A DNA stretch of 12,700 bases from JBNKLG01 sp050292235 (GTDB taxonomy: Bacteria > Pseudomonadota > Gammaproteobacteria > Chromatiales > Chromatiaceae), in contig JBNKLG010000082.1 of the NCBI GenBank assembly GCA_050292235.1, positions 1-12,700 on the forward strand, written 5' to 3'. Numbering within the stretch: the first letter of the stretch is position 1; each line of letters begins with the position of its first letter. Shown here piece after piece: positions 5,336 through 12,700 of the stretch. A program made the translations under genes and the position numbers. The notes beneath the pieces are model-generated. The model had not been told where the DNA came from. It was given only the letters and a program-made list of their open reading frames with translations, and made no database searches.

Positions 5336-5341
5336 TCTTGG

Positions 5342-5401
5342 TGGATGCGTTGCACTTCGGCTCTGGCATCCTGCTTCGCCCTACCTCCTGCATCCATGCA
5401 G
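5342..5401. repeat. Palindromic intergenic repeat between the convergent intI remnant and hoxW
   Basis: GGATGC (5343-5348) and GCATCC (5366-5371) form a hairpin arm pair, followed by CTGCAT-CC-ATGCAG (5388-5401). The text resembles dispersed REP-like hairpins seen between genes in many gammaproteobacteria. It lies at the 3' side of hoxW and may act as a transcript end or mRNA stabiliser, but no T-run makes it a clear terminator. Confidence 0.35.
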
Positions 5402-5433
5402 TCGTATCCATCCTACACCTGCTTTTGCATTTT

Positions 5434-5955
5434 TTACCTGATTTCAATTTTGTCTGGGCCAGGTTGTGGCGCTCTGTTGGCTGAGTATGCCTGAGGCCGA
5501 ATCCTTGTGATGTGCTCCAAGGCAAAGGCTACGCTCTGCCTCAAATTCCCCTCCGCCCCCACACTCATCGACTGAAACAACTCAAACGCATACCCTCGAA
5601 TGGCCAGCAGATAACAGGGCGGGGGCGGTTCGTTGAAGAAGTCCTCATAGGTAGCCAGTACCGATTGGGGGCCGATGGCATGGGTGGAGAAGGTGATTTG
5701 GTTGCTGGGTGCAATAGGGCCGAAGTGGAAGGGGGCTTCGGCATCAAGGCTGGCGTCGATGAAGATCACTTGTTGCCGATCCCGCAGATCCAGGGCGTGT
5801 TCGATCTGGAGCTGGAAATCGGTCAGGCACTCGACCTGATTGGGGTTGAGCTGGGGGGCGATGCGTTCGAGGAAGGTTGGTCCCAGGGCATCATCGCCGC
5901 GAGAGGGGTTGCCGTAGCCGAACAGCAGGATGGGGGCTTTGGTCTCAGGTGTCAT
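5434..5955 (-). CDS. hoxW: HoxW, hydrogenase maturation endopeptidase
   Basis: This is the 173-residue protease that removes the C-terminal extension of HoxH once nickel has been inserted. The HybD/HoxW-type fold shows in the N-terminal strand and loop ILLFGYGNPSRGDDALGP. Asp22 aligns with the nickel-sensing acid Glu16 of HybD, Asp67 (VIFIDASLDA) is the second ligand, and His92 (FSTHAIGP) the third. These complete the usual Glu/Asp-Asp-His set. The start ATG (5955-5953) shares one base with the hoxH stop in TGATG, supporting translational coupling and this start over longer upstream frames. It is the last gene of the hox operon. The tail after about residue 155 (RPQAYSANRAPQPGP) is low in complexity and probably disordered. 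Confidence 0.9.
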   Translation of the reverse strand: MTPETKAPILLFGYGNPSRGDDALGPTFLERIAPQLNPNQVECLTDFQLQIEHALDLRDRQQVIFIDASLDAEAPFHFGPIAPSNQITFSTHAIGPQSVLATYEDFFNEPPPPCYLLAIRGYAFELFQSMSVGAEGNLRQSVAFALEHITRIRPQAYSANRAPQPGPDKIEIR

Positions 5956-7502
5956 CAGGTGGGGCAAAAGCCTCCGTTCTGATCGGGGCCAAAAGCGCTG
6001 TCGTCGTCCAGTGGCATGAGTTGTCCTTTGGTGTCGCGGTATTTGCGATCCACTGCCTTGCCGTCGGCGTCGATCAGTTCCACGGCCAGAGGCATTTTGC
6101 CCAGGGCATGGGTGGCGCAGGAGAGGCAAGGGTCGTAGGCACGGATGGCGACTTCGATCTGGTTCAGCAGGGGTTCGGTGAGCTCTTTGCCGCTGAGTTC
6201 GTCGGCGGCCACGCGGCGGATCGATTCGTTCATCGCCTGGTTGTTGTTGGTGGTGGAGACGATGAGGTTGCAGCGTGTTACCAGACCATCGTCATCGATC
6301 TCGTAATGGTGGAAAAGGGTGCCCCGTGGAGCCTCGATGACACCGATGCCTTTGGGGCGCATCTCGCCTTTCCGGCGCAGGTCATGGCCCAGGATATCAG
6401 GGTCGTTGAGCAGATCCTGGATGACCTCAGCGGCGTGAAGCAGTTCGATCATGCGCGCCCAGTGGTAGCCCAGGGTGGCCTGTACCAGCCCGCCATCGGC
6501 AAAGGCTCGGAAGGTCTGCCGCTCGGCCTCGGCCAGGGGGGTGTTGATTCGGTCGCAGTTGTTGACCCGTGCCAGGGGGCCGACCCGGTACCAGCCGTTC
6601 TCTTTGCCCTCGCTGAGCAGATAGGGGAATTTCATGTAGCTCCAGTTTTTCACCTGCTCGTGCAGGTGGGTCTCGTACTGGCGGTAATCCACGTGGTCGA
6701 AGATAAGCGAACTGTCGGCCCGGCGGGCGCGCAGACCACCGTGGTAGAGCGCCAGGCTGCCGTCGGGCTCCACCATTGACATCAGGCTGGTCTCCATGGT
6801 GGCGAAGCGGCGGCTGTGTTCGGCATCTTGCCGAAAAAGTTTCTCGGAGAGGGCGACGGCGGCTTTGGACCAGTCGATGATCTGTTCGATCTGCCTCAGC
6901 AGGTGGTCGCGTTCTTCCCGGCTCAGGGATTTGTTGACGCCGCCGGGGATGGCGCCGGTGCCGTGGATGCGTTTGCCCGCAGTGAAGTGGATGATCTCCT
7001 GGCCATATTTACGCAGCAGCACGCCCTGTTTGGCGATCTCCGGGTGTTCGGCCAGAACGCCGATGATGTTGCGATGGGCCACGGCATCGTCGAAGCCGAA
7101 CAGCAGGTCGGGGGAGGCCAGGTGGAAGAAGTGCAGGGCATGGGACTGCAGGGTCTGGCCATAGTGCATGAGGCGACGGATCTTGTCCGCCGTGGGGGTG
7201 AGCTGATCGACCCCCACCAGTTGGTCCACCGCTTTGGCAGCGGCCAGATGGTGGCTGACCGGGCAGATACCGCACAGGCGCTGCACCAGTACCGGCATCT
7301 CCCAGTAGGGCCGGCCCTGGATGAATTTTTCAAAGCCGCGGAACTCGACGATGTGCAGTCGCGCCTGCTGCACCTGGTTCTCTTCATCCAGCAGCAGGGT
7401 AACCTTGCCGTGGCCCTCGACTCGGGTGATGGGTTCGATGGCCACGCGCCGGAGCCCTTGTGGGTTAATGGCGGTTTCCAGGGCAGTTGGGGTATCGGTC
7501 AT
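5955..7502 (-). CDS. hoxH: HoxH, [NiFe] hydrogenase large subunit (NAD-linked, group 3d)
   Basis: HoxH carries the Ni-Fe active site that oxidises or produces H2 in the cytoplasm. With the start at 7502 it is 515 residues. The N-terminal motif RLCGICPVSHH supplies Cys77 and Cys80, and the C-terminal motif DPCLSCATH supplies Cys459 and Cys462, giving all four metal ligands. ITRVEGHGKV (26-34) is the usual N-terminal family block. HoxW should cut after His465, releasing a 50-residue tail, about twice the 24 residues known for Cupriavidus HoxH. An ATG at 7538 would add 12 residues and overlap hoxY by 29 bases. I prefer 7502 because it follows the hoxY stop by 7 bases and matches family length. 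Neither start has a strong ribosome site. It pairs with HoxY. Confidence 0.96.
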   Translation of the reverse strand: MTDTPTALETAINPQGLRRVAIEPITRVEGHGKVTLLLDEENQVQQARLHIVEFRGFEKFIQGRPYWEMPVLVQRLCGICPVSHHLAAAKAVDQLVGVDQLTPTADKIRRLMHYGQTLQSHALHFFHLASPDLLFGFDDAVAHRNIIGVLAEHPEIAKQGVLLRKYGQEIIHFTAGKRIHGTGAIPGGVNKSLSREERDHLLRQIEQIIDWSKAAVALSEKLFRQDAEHSRRFATMETSLMSMVEPDGSLALYHGGLRARRADSSLIFDHVDYRQYETHLHEQVKNWSYMKFPYLLSEGKENGWYRVGPLARVNNCDRINTPLAEAERQTFRAFADGGLVQATLGYHWARMIELLHAAEVIQDLLNDPDILGHDLRRKGEMRPKGIGVIEAPRGTLFHHYEIDDDGLVTRCNLIVSTTNNNQAMNESIRRVAADELSGKELTEPLLNQIEVAIRAYDPCLSCATHALGKMPLAVELIDADGKAVDRKYRDTKGQLMPLDDDSAFGPDQNGGFCPT

Positions 7503-7509
7503 GGCAATA

Positions 7510-8046
7510 TCAATCGTAATGAATCTGGCGGTAGGCATATTCGATGGGCTGGCCGGAGAGCAACTCTTCCAGGAAGCTCCAGATCATCTCGGGCCGGGGC
7601 GGGCAGCCGGGCAGAAAGTGGTCGATTTTGACGACCTCGTGCAGGGGGTGAACTTGGCTCAGCAGCAGGGGGATTTCCGGGTCGCTGGGGATCTTGGGAT
7701 TCTCCACGCCCACCCCGTGGAGGTAGGCCTCGTCCAGACATTGGCTCAGGCTGTAGTGGTTGCGCATGGCAGGGATGCCACCGGTGATGGCACAGGCCCC
7801 CATGGCGACCAGGATCTTACAGTGACGGCGGAATTCGCGCAGCACCTCGACGTTTTCGGCGTTGCAGACGCCGCCTTCGATGATGCCCACATCGCAGTCG
7901 CCGATCTCCTTGATGTCGGTGATGGGGGTGCGGTCAAATTCCACCAGTCCGGCCAGGGTGATGATGCGCTCATCAATATCCAACAGGGCCATGTGACAGC
8001 CAAAGCAGCCGGCGAGGGAGGCGGTAGCGACACGTGGCTTGCTCAC
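7510..8046 (-). CDS. hoxY: HoxY, [NiFe] hydrogenase small subunit
   Basis: This is the 178-residue small subunit that passes electrons from HoxH towards the diaphorase. Four cysteines for the proximal [4Fe-4S] cluster are visible: Cys14 and Cys17 (LAGCFGCHM), Cys85 (MGACAITGG) and Cys148 (PGCPPRPE). The protein lacks a Tat signal and the extra C-terminal clusters of membrane-bound uptake hydrogenases, as expected for the short soluble HoxY type. The start is GTG (8046-8044) within GTGA, overlapping the hoxU stop by four bases, so translation is probably coupled. The next gene, hoxH, begins 7 bases after its stop. Confidence 0.95.
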   Translation of the reverse strand: MSKPRVATASLAGCFGCHMALLDIDERIITLAGLVEFDRTPITDIKEIGDCDVGIIEGGVCNAENVEVLREFRRHCKILVAMGACAITGGIPAMRNHYSLSQCLDEAYLHGVGVENPKIPSDPEIPLLLSQVHPLHEVVKIDHFLPGCPPRPEMIWSFLEELLSGQPIEYAYRQIHYD

Positions 8047-8762
8047 GAGCGGGTCTCCGGATGGTCCGATACATCCCCCACAACGCTGACGGGTTTGCGG
8101 TCATAAAGGCGCTGGCCGATGGGGGTCTCATAGCCCTTGTGTTTGGGCAGGATGGCGCCAACCGGGCAGACGTGGGCTGCCTTGTCGCTGGCATCGAAAT
8201 CGCTGTCGCCCAGTTTGCCACTGTCAGAGTTGATGGTGAGGTGGGCGCCAATGCCCCGGCCACCGATGGCAAAAACGTTCTTGTTATCCTTGTCCCGGCT
8301 GGCCCGCACGCAAAGCGCGCAGAGGATACAGCGGTTGAAATCGATGGCAAAGTCGGGGTGGCTGGCATCCACCTCGCGCAGGGGGTAAAAATGGGTCAGT
8401 TCCGGGGCCAGCATGCCGCAGTGATAGGCCACGGCCTGTAACTGGCAGGCGCCACTTTTCTCGCAACCGGGGCAGATGTGATTGCCCTCGACAAAGAGCA
8501 TCTGCAACAGGGTGACACGATTGGCCTTCAGCTCGCTGGTGTCGTTTTCCACCTCAATCTGATCCTGGGCAGGTGTGGTGCAGGCGGCCACCTTGCGGCC
8601 ATTGAGTTTGACCGTGCAGAGGCGACAACTGCCGTGAGGTCGGAATTCAGGGTTATGACAGAGATGGGGGATATAGACGCCAGCCTCCAGGGCAGCATCC
8701 ATGATGGTCTGCCCCTCGGTGAAGGGGATTTTGTGTCCGTCGATGGAAAAGTGTTTGATCAT
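8043..8762 (-). CDS. hoxU: HoxU, diaphorase small subunit (iron-sulfur electron relay)
   Basis: HoxU is 239 residues and matches the N-terminal part of complex I NuoG. It wires the HoxF flavin site to HoxY. A ferredoxin-like [2Fe-2S] domain uses Cys35, Cys46, Cys49 and Cys61. A His/Cys-ligated [4Fe-4S] motif follows (His95, Cys97, Cys100, Cys106 in NHICPGCEKSGACQL). A further [4Fe-4S] set is Cys145, Cys148, Cys151 (CILCALC) with Cys199 (CPVGAI). All expected ligands are present. The ATG (8762-8760) overlaps the hoxF stop in ATGA, and the stop overlaps the hoxY start, so the gene sits in a coupled chain. The C-terminal 35 residues after the last cluster are variable. Confidence 0.95.
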   Translation of the reverse strand: MIKHFSIDGHKIPFTEGQTIMDAALEAGVYIPHLCHNPEFRPHGSCRLCTVKLNGRKVAACTTPAQDQIEVENDTSELKANRVTLLQMLFVEGNHICPGCEKSGACQLQAVAYHCGMLAPELTHFYPLREVDASHPDFAIDFNRCILCALCVRASRDKDNKNVFAIGGRGIGAHLTINSDSGKLGDSDFDASDKAAHVCPVGAILPKHKGYETPIGQRLYDRKPVSVVGDVSDHPETRS

Positions 8763-10528
8763 ACGCCGCTTCCCGAAATGTGAGCTCCGGCATCGTTGCG
8801 ACCGGTGATGCGACGCGCCTCCTCGACAGCGCCATCAAGATCGAAAGCCGGTTCAAACTGGCTGTGCCGCAAGTGCTGTTCCACCAGGTTGGGGAAATGT
8901 AACAGCAGATCCAATACCGGATTGGAGGCTGTGGCGCCCAGGCCGCAGTGGCTGGTCTGGCGCATCAGCATGCTGATTTTGCCCAGGGTGTCGAGATCGA
9001 TGCCGGTGGCATGTTTCACCCTCAGCTTGTTCAGACGCTTTTGCAGCAACGAAGTGCCGACCCGGCAGGGGGTACAGAAACCGCAGCTCTCATGCACGAA
9101 GAAATCGGCAAAGTTGCCCACCACTTCCAGCAGGTCGCGCTCTTGATTGAAAATCATGAAAGAGCCACCGGTGCCCAGGTCCTCATAGGCCAGGGTGCGG
9201 TGGAATTGGCTTGGGGGAAGCAGGTACCCCGCTGCTCCGGCCACCTGAACCGCCTGGGTGCTTTCTGCCCCGCAGGCCTCCAGGATGGTGCGGATGCTGG
9301 TGCCCCAGGGGAATTCGTAGATACCGGGGCGGGTGCAATCCCCAGAAACACTGATGAGTTTTGTGCCCGTAGACTCTTCTGTACCACGGGACCGGAACCA
9401 ATCGGCACCCTGTTGGGCGATGAGGGCAGCAGCGATGAAGGTTTCGACGTTGTTGACCACTGTGGGGCGTCCCAGATAACCGCTGGTGACCGGGAAGGGG
9501 GGGCGAATGCGTGGGTTACCCCGCTTGCCTTCGAGGGATTCGATCAGGGCGGACTCCTCTCCGCAGACGTAGGCACCGGCACCCAGGTGAACCTGGATGT
9601 CGAAGTGCGAGCCCAGGCGCTGTTCCTGACGGGCCTGCTCCAGGCTGGCCTCAATGCCTTCCAGCAAATAGAGGTATTCACCACGCAGATAGATAAAGCC
9701 GGTTTTGGCCCCCAGAATGCCAGCGCAGAGGCTCATGCCCTCAATCAGATGGCCCAGATAGCTGTGCAGCAGAACCCGATCCTTGAAAGTGCCGGGTTCG
9801 CCCTCATCGGCATTGCAGACCACGACTGGATCGCCACCGGCCTCACGGCAAAAACGCCATTTTCTGCCGGTAGGGAAGCCTGCTCCGCCGCGACCACGCA
9901 GGCCGGATGCCTCGATCTCTTCCAAGAGGCTTTCAGCGTCCTTTTTCGCCAGGATCTTCAAGACAGAACCTGGGGCGAGAGGTGTCTCCAACAGCAGGTC
10001 TTTGCGTTGGATATGGTCCTCAACCTGGAAGAAGGCCGTTGGCCATTGCTCGAGGGGTTGCCCAGCCTCTACCAGCTCAGCGATCTGACCGATGCGCATG
10101 TGGTCGAGCTGGGGAATGGCCCGGCCATTGACCAGTGCGGCGGGACCCTGATCACTCATGCCGGTGCAGGAGGTGAAGCCCAGGCTGACCCGGTTATCGC
10201 TGCGGGTTGTGCCGGGAGGGCAACTGAGGCTGGTTGCCAGTTGGGCCATGAGTTCATGATTACCCTGCATGCGATCAGTGATGTTGTCGCTGAGCAGGAT
10301 GTCGAACTGGCCCCGCGGGTGGTGATGCAGGAAGCTATAGAAATCGATGACACCTTCGATGTGGGCCAGGGGCAGATCGAGTCTGGATGACAGGTGGCCA
10401 ATGGCGGCTTTAGGAATGTGGGAGAAGCGCTGTTGCAGTTGGATCAAGATCTGTAACAGGTTGGCAGGCGCCTGTTGCCACGCAGTCAGAAGATCGTCAG
10501 TGGTCTTGAGAATGTCGGGATCGGCCAT
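8759..10528 (-). CDS. hoxF: HoxF, diaphorase large subunit (NuoE-NuoF fusion, NAD and FMN binding)
   Basis: HoxF is the 589-residue NAD(H)-oxidising subunit. Residues 1-165 are a NuoE-like domain and 180-560 a NuoF-like domain, so no separate hoxE is needed, as in Cupriavidus. FMN binding shows in GLRGRGGAGFPTGRKW (209-224) and NAD binding in GAGAYVCGEESALIESLEG (316-334). The [4Fe-4S] ligands are Cys482, Cys485, Cys488 (ESCGFCTPCRVG) and Cys528. In the NuoE-like domain only Cys103 and Cys121 stand in the [2Fe-2S] region. The CxGxC motif reads SCTGMSDQ, with Ser125 in place of the last Cys, as in Cupriavidus HoxF (CIGLSDQ), so this cluster is probably absent. It is the first gene of the operon. 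Its ATG lies 17 bases after the likely transcription start and lacks a strong Shine-Dalgarno. Confidence 0.96.
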   Translation of the reverse strand: MADPDILKTTDDLLTAWQQAPANLLQILIQLQQRFSHIPKAAIGHLSSRLDLPLAHIEGVIDFYSFLHHHPRGQFDILLSDNITDRMQGNHELMAQLATSLSCPPGTTRSDNRVSLGFTSCTGMSDQGPAALVNGRAIPQLDHMRIGQIAELVEAGQPLEQWPTAFFQVEDHIQRKDLLLETPLAPGSVLKILAKKDAESLLEEIEASGLRGRGGAGFPTGRKWRFCREAGGDPVVVCNADEGEPGTFKDRVLLHSYLGHLIEGMSLCAGILGAKTGFIYLRGEYLYLLEGIEASLEQARQEQRLGSHFDIQVHLGAGAYVCGEESALIESLEGKRGNPRIRPPFPVTSGYLGRPTVVNNVETFIAAALIAQQGADWFRSRGTEESTGTKLISVSGDCTRPGIYEFPWGTSIRTILEACGAESTQAVQVAGAAGYLLPPSQFHRTLAYEDLGTGGSFMIFNQERDLLEVVGNFADFFVHESCGFCTPCRVGTSLLQKRLNKLRVKHATGIDLDTLGKISMLMRQTSHCGLGATASNPVLDLLLHFPNLVEQHLRHSQFEPAFDLDGAVEEARRITGRNDAGAHISGSGV

Positions 10529-10551
10529 ACGGGACGTTGCCTTTTTTCGTG

Positions 10552-10557
10552 AGTATA
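10552..10557 (-). promoter_or_regulatory. Candidate -10 box of the hox operon
   Basis: TATACT on the minus strand is 5 of 6 to the sigma-70 consensus and predicts a start near 10545, giving a 17-base leader to the hoxF ATG. At 16-18 bases upstream there is no good -35 hexamer, so the promoter would need an activator. Confidence 0.4.
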
Positions 10558-10576
10558 GATGGTCACCACAATTCTG

Positions 10577-10597
10577 GCATAGGAACAGGGCCTATGC
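10577..10597. promoter_or_regulatory. Palindromic operator candidate upstream of hoxF
   Basis: GCATAGG (10577-10583) and CCTATGC (10591-10597) are perfect inverted repeats with a 7-base spacer. The centre at 10587 is about -42 from the start predicted by the -10 box, and one arm overlaps the missing -35. That is the usual position of a class II activator. The sequence does not match FNR or CRP consensus, so the regulator is unknown. Confidence 0.5.
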
Positions 10598-10630
10598 TGA
10601 GTTTTTGTTGAGGATAATTATATTAATAAT

Positions 10631-10643
10631 CAATGATTTGATA
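10631..10643 (-). promoter_or_regulatory. IHF consensus site upstream of hoxF
   Basis: On the minus strand TATCAAATCATTG fits the IHF consensus WATCAANNNNTTR exactly, within a strongly AT-rich stretch (about 10610-10650). It lies near -92 relative to the candidate hox start, a common place for DNA bending between promoter and activator. Chance matches in AT-rich DNA do occur. Confidence 0.45.
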
Positions 10644-10660
10644 ATATTCCGTTTGGCGCG

Positions 10661-11446
10661 TTATTTTGGCTGATGGCCGGGTAGCCACCAGTATTGGTCC
10701 TCTGCTTGGAGCTCGAGCACCGGGCAGCCGTAGAGTGCTTCCAGGGTCTCACGGTTTAGCTGTTCGCTGGTAGACCCTGTTTGCCAGCTGCCGTCACCCC
10801 TTAGCAACAGGATGTGATCACAGAGCTGTCGGGCCAGATTGGGATCGTGCAGGCTCATGAGGCAGGTACGGCCCTCATGGGTGAAATGGGCTGTCAGGCG
10901 TTGGCAAAGGTCGGTTTTGCGGCAGGGATCGAGATGGTTGTCCGGTTCGTCCAGCAGGGCGATATCGGGATTCTGTAGCATCAGGGCGGCCATGGCCAGT
11001 CGCTGGCGTTCACCGCCGGATAAGAGGGTGATGGGCTGTTGCGCCAGGGGTGTCAGCTCGAAACCCTCCATCAGCACTGCGATCCGGTTCTGCTCAGCAA
11101 CACCGGCCTCTCCCCAGCTCCAACCCCAGAGACCACGATGGGGGTGAAAAGCTGCGCTCAATGTTTCATGCACACTGAGGGGGAATCGATCGCTGGGCTG
11201 CTGCAACAGAATGCCAATGCGTTGGGCCAGATGACGCCGGGGGATCTGGGACAGGGGCGTGCCATCCAGATAGATGCTGCCAGCGCTGGGCGTGATCAGC
11301 CTGGCCAGACTGTGTAGCAGCGTGCTTTTGCCACTGCCATTGAGTCCGAGCACACCCCAGCACTCACCCGACGCAATCTCCAGGTCCAGATCCTGGTAGA
11401 GCGGCTTTGCACCGAAGTGCTGAGAGAGTTTTCGGATACTGAGCAT
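10661..11446 (-). CDS. ABC transporter ATPase, FecE/BtuD-type metal-chelate importer
   Basis: This is the cytoplasmic ATPase of a metal-chelate or corrinoid importer. The 261-residue form from the ATG at 11446 begins directly before the nucleotide-binding domain. Walker A is GLNGSGKST (34-42), the Q-loop Gln lies at 82-83, the signature is LSGGERQ (142-148), Walker B is IALLDEP (162-168) and the switch His200 is in SLHD. Longer frames upstream lie inside the permease gene and are not used. The start shares one base with the permease stop (TGATG), so the two are translationally coupled. It is the last gene of this operon, and hoxF follows 130 bases later. Substrate choice among siderophore, haem or B12 cannot be made from sequence. 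The C-terminal end is aromatic-rich (QYWWLPGHQPK). Confidence 0.93.
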   Translation of the reverse strand: MLSIRKLSQHFGAKPLYQDLDLEIASGECWGVLGLNGSGKSTLLHSLARLITPSAGSIYLDGTPLSQIPRRHLAQRIGILLQQPSDRFPLSVHETLSAAFHPHRGLWGWSWGEAGVAEQNRIAVLMEGFELTPLAQQPITLLSGGERQRLAMAALMLQNPDIALLDEPDNHLDPCRKTDLCQRLTAHFTHEGRTCLMSLHDPNLARQLCDHILLLRGDGSWQTGSTSEQLNRETLEALYGCPVLELQAEDQYWWLPGHQPK

Positions 11447-12399
11447 CAGCGTCGCTGCAATAGATAGAGGAAGAGTGGCACGCCAATCAGTGCCGTCAGA
11501 GCACCCAGGGGCAGTTCTGCCGGGGCGATGAGGGTGCGGGCCAGCGTGTCGGCCAGCAATACCAGACTGGCCCCGAGCAAAACTGATCCGGGCAACAGCC
11601 AGCGGTGATCGTTGCCCCCGGCCAGACGAAACAGATGCGGGGCAATCAGGCCGACAAAACCGACATTGCCTGCCAGGGTGACGGCGCTGGCGGTGAGCAC
11701 CGAGGCCAGCAGAAAGACGGCAATGCGCAGATAGCGTACTTCTACCCCCAGAGCGGTGGCCTGCCACTCCCCCTGTAATAGCAGATTGAGTTGTGGGGCC
11801 AGCCACAGGCCAAGTCCCACTCCGGTTAGCAGGATCAGCCCCGCAATGCCGGGCCAGCGCACCTGGGCCAGATCGCCCATGAGCCAGAACAACATGCCGG
11901 GCAGCTGCTGGGCCGGGCTCAGAGCCAGAATCAGGTTTACCAGCGCACCCCAGGCCGCCGCCATGACGATTCCGGTCAGCAGCAGACGCTCGGTGGTGGC
12001 GCCCCGAACGGCATTGAGGCTGAACACCAGCAGAATGGCGATGAAGGCTCCCAGTGCCGCCACCAGGGTCAGGCCGGGTTCTCCCAGATTGAGCAGGAGT
12101 CCGATGAGTGCTCCGGTACTGGCACCACCGGAAACCCCCAGGATATAAGGGTCACCCAATGGATTGCGCAACAGGGCCTGGATCAGCGCGCCGGATAGGG
12201 CCAGCAGTCCGCCACAGACGAAAGCACCCATGGCGCGGGGGAGTCGGATCTCCTGTAGTAGCTGTTGGGATAGCGGATTCCCTGAGCCCCAGAGTGCGGT
12301 CCAATCCAGGTTGATGGGGCCGCTGAGCAGGGCCAACAGCAGACTCAAAACGGCCAGGCCGCCCAGACCCATCAGTAGGCGGGCAGGGGAGGGGCTCAT
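11446..12399 (-). CDS. FecCD/BtuC-family ABC permease
   Basis: The 317-residue membrane channel subunit forms a homodimer in this importer class. About nine to ten hydrophobic helices are visible along the length. The family block RLPRAMGAFVCGGLLALSG, continuing to LRNPLGDPYILGVSGGAS (78-94), is clear. The cytoplasmic coupling motif that docks on the ATPase is GFVGLIAPHLFRLAGG (247-262). The start ATG (12399-12397) overlaps the stop of the upstream HAD gene in ATGA, and the stop overlaps the ATPase start. The window shows no periplasmic binding protein, so it must be encoded elsewhere or further upstream. The length and start agree with the usual size of the family, about 320-350 residues. 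Confidence 0.93.
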   Translation of the reverse strand: MSPSPARLLMGLGGLAVLSLLLALLSGPINLDWTALWGSGNPLSQQLLQEIRLPRAMGAFVCGGLLALSGALIQALLRNPLGDPYILGVSGGASTGALIGLLLNLGEPGLTLVAALGAFIAILLVFSLNAVRGATTERLLLTGIVMAAAWGALVNLILALSPAQQLPGMLFWLMGDLAQVRWPGIAGLILLTGVGLGLWLAPQLNLLLQGEWQATALGVEVRYLRIAVFLLASVLTASAVTLAGNVGFVGLIAPHLFRLAGGNDHRWLLPGSVLLGASLVLLADTLARTLIAPAELPLGALTALIGVPLFLYLLQRR

Positions 12400-12700
12400 T
12401 CCCGGAGTGAGATCAGCGGCCAGCCATGCAGCTGCGCATGTTGGGTCAGTGTCTCGTCCGCATCCACAGCTACGGGGTAGGCGACCTGCTTTAGCAAAGG
12501 GATGTCGTTGTGGGAATCGCTATAGAAATGGCTGTTCGCGAGGTCATGGGGATGTTGCTGCAACCACGACTGCAGCCGGGTGACCTTACCCTCTTGAAAG
12601 CAGGGGATGCCGGCGACCTGGCCGCGGGAGATCCTTCCGGAGACGGCGTCGTTGGAAGCGCCGACTTGGACATTATCCGCGGCAATTGGGGCAGTCGCCG
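12396..12700 (-). CDS. HAD-superfamily phosphatase (SerB-like, subfamily IB), C-terminal part, runs off right edge
   Basis: Only the last 100 residues are visible. The HAD motif IV acidic block is FYSDSHNDIPLL, with the two Mg-binding aspartates, followed by PVAVDADETLTQHAQLHGWPLISL, an end typical of SerB-like HAD-IB phosphatases. Upstream, VSGRISRG and IPCFQEGKVTRLQSWL look like the usual region around the motif III lysine. The nucleophile motif I (DxD) lies beyond the window. The natural substrate of this subgroup is not fixed by sequence. It is translationally coupled to the permease by a four-base ATGA overlap, so it belongs to the transporter operon, although a link in function is only inference. 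Confidence 0.85.
   Translation of the reverse strand, partial: ATAPIAADNVQVGASNDAVSGRISRGQVAGIPCFQEGKVTRLQSWLQQHPHDLANSHFYSDSHNDIPLLKQVAYPVAVDADETLTQHAQLHGWPLISLRE

Noticed and set aside
8948..10390. 480-codon plus-strand ORF opposite hoxF
   Set aside because: It is a shadow of GC-rich hoxF codon usage with no domain of its own. hoxF has full motifs on the other strand. The same holds for the plus-strand ORFs at 5877-6779, 6816-7631 and 7321-8106.
10529..10660. Sigma-54 promoter upstream of hoxF
   Set aside because: No TGGCAC-N5-TTGC-like pair with GG and GC at the right spacing was found on the minus strand.

Overview
The window looks like part of a gammaproteobacterial chromosome, possibly a sulfur-oxidising or phototrophic lineage. 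That placement is an inference from gene style (Cupriavidus-type HoxFUYH hydrogenase, RAYT elements, integron cassettes), not a proven identity. It has two halves of different character. Positions 1 to about 5,430 are accessory DNA of lower GC, with mobile elements, cassettes and gene fragments. Positions about 5,430 to 12,700 are GC-rich, tightly packed minus-strand operons with normal gene content.

Accessory half. A tyrosine recombinase on the minus strand runs off the left edge (1-439). Diverging from it on the plus strand is a small integron cassette array. It has a degenerate attC-like site (567-655), a cassette for a three-helix membrane protein (674-1456) ending in a clear attC (1451-1549), and a cassette for an unknown soluble protein (1556-2104) ending in a second clear attC (2099-2170). 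A third cassette ORF (from 2174) is cut at 2306 by a 137-bp palindromic-ended element. That element is an internal-deletion derivative of the complete REP-associated tyrosine transposase (RAYT/TnpA_REP) element at 4295-5207. Short iterated TGACCC-containing repeats abut the ends of both copies. Between the two copies are a non-coding stretch (2443-2941), a lipoprotein-like alpha/beta hydrolase (2942-3859) and a small two-helix membrane protein on the other strand (3792-4211). After the RAYT element lies a short 3' remnant of an IntI-like integron integrase (5240-5335). No complete integron integrase is visible, so within this window the array is best called a cluster of attC sites lacking an integrase.

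Hydrogenase operon (minus strand, transcribed from 10528 down to 5434). hoxF-hoxU-hoxY-hoxH-hoxW encode a bidirectional NAD-linked [NiFe] hydrogenase (group 3d type). HoxF and HoxU form the diaphorase, HoxY and HoxH the hydrogenase module, and HoxW is the protease that matures HoxH. Four-base overlaps at F/U and U/Y and a one-base overlap at H/W point to translational coupling. Upstream of hoxF are a candidate -10 box, a 7-7-7 palindrome centred near -42 and an exact IHF consensus match.

Transporter operon (minus strand, 12700 to 10661). A partial HAD-family phosphatase, a FecCD/BtuC-type permease and a FecE/BtuD-type ATPase are joined by 4-base and 1-base overlaps. They probably import a metal chelate such as an iron-siderophore or a corrinoid. 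No binding protein lies in the window. No tRNA, rRNA or CRISPR array was recognised.
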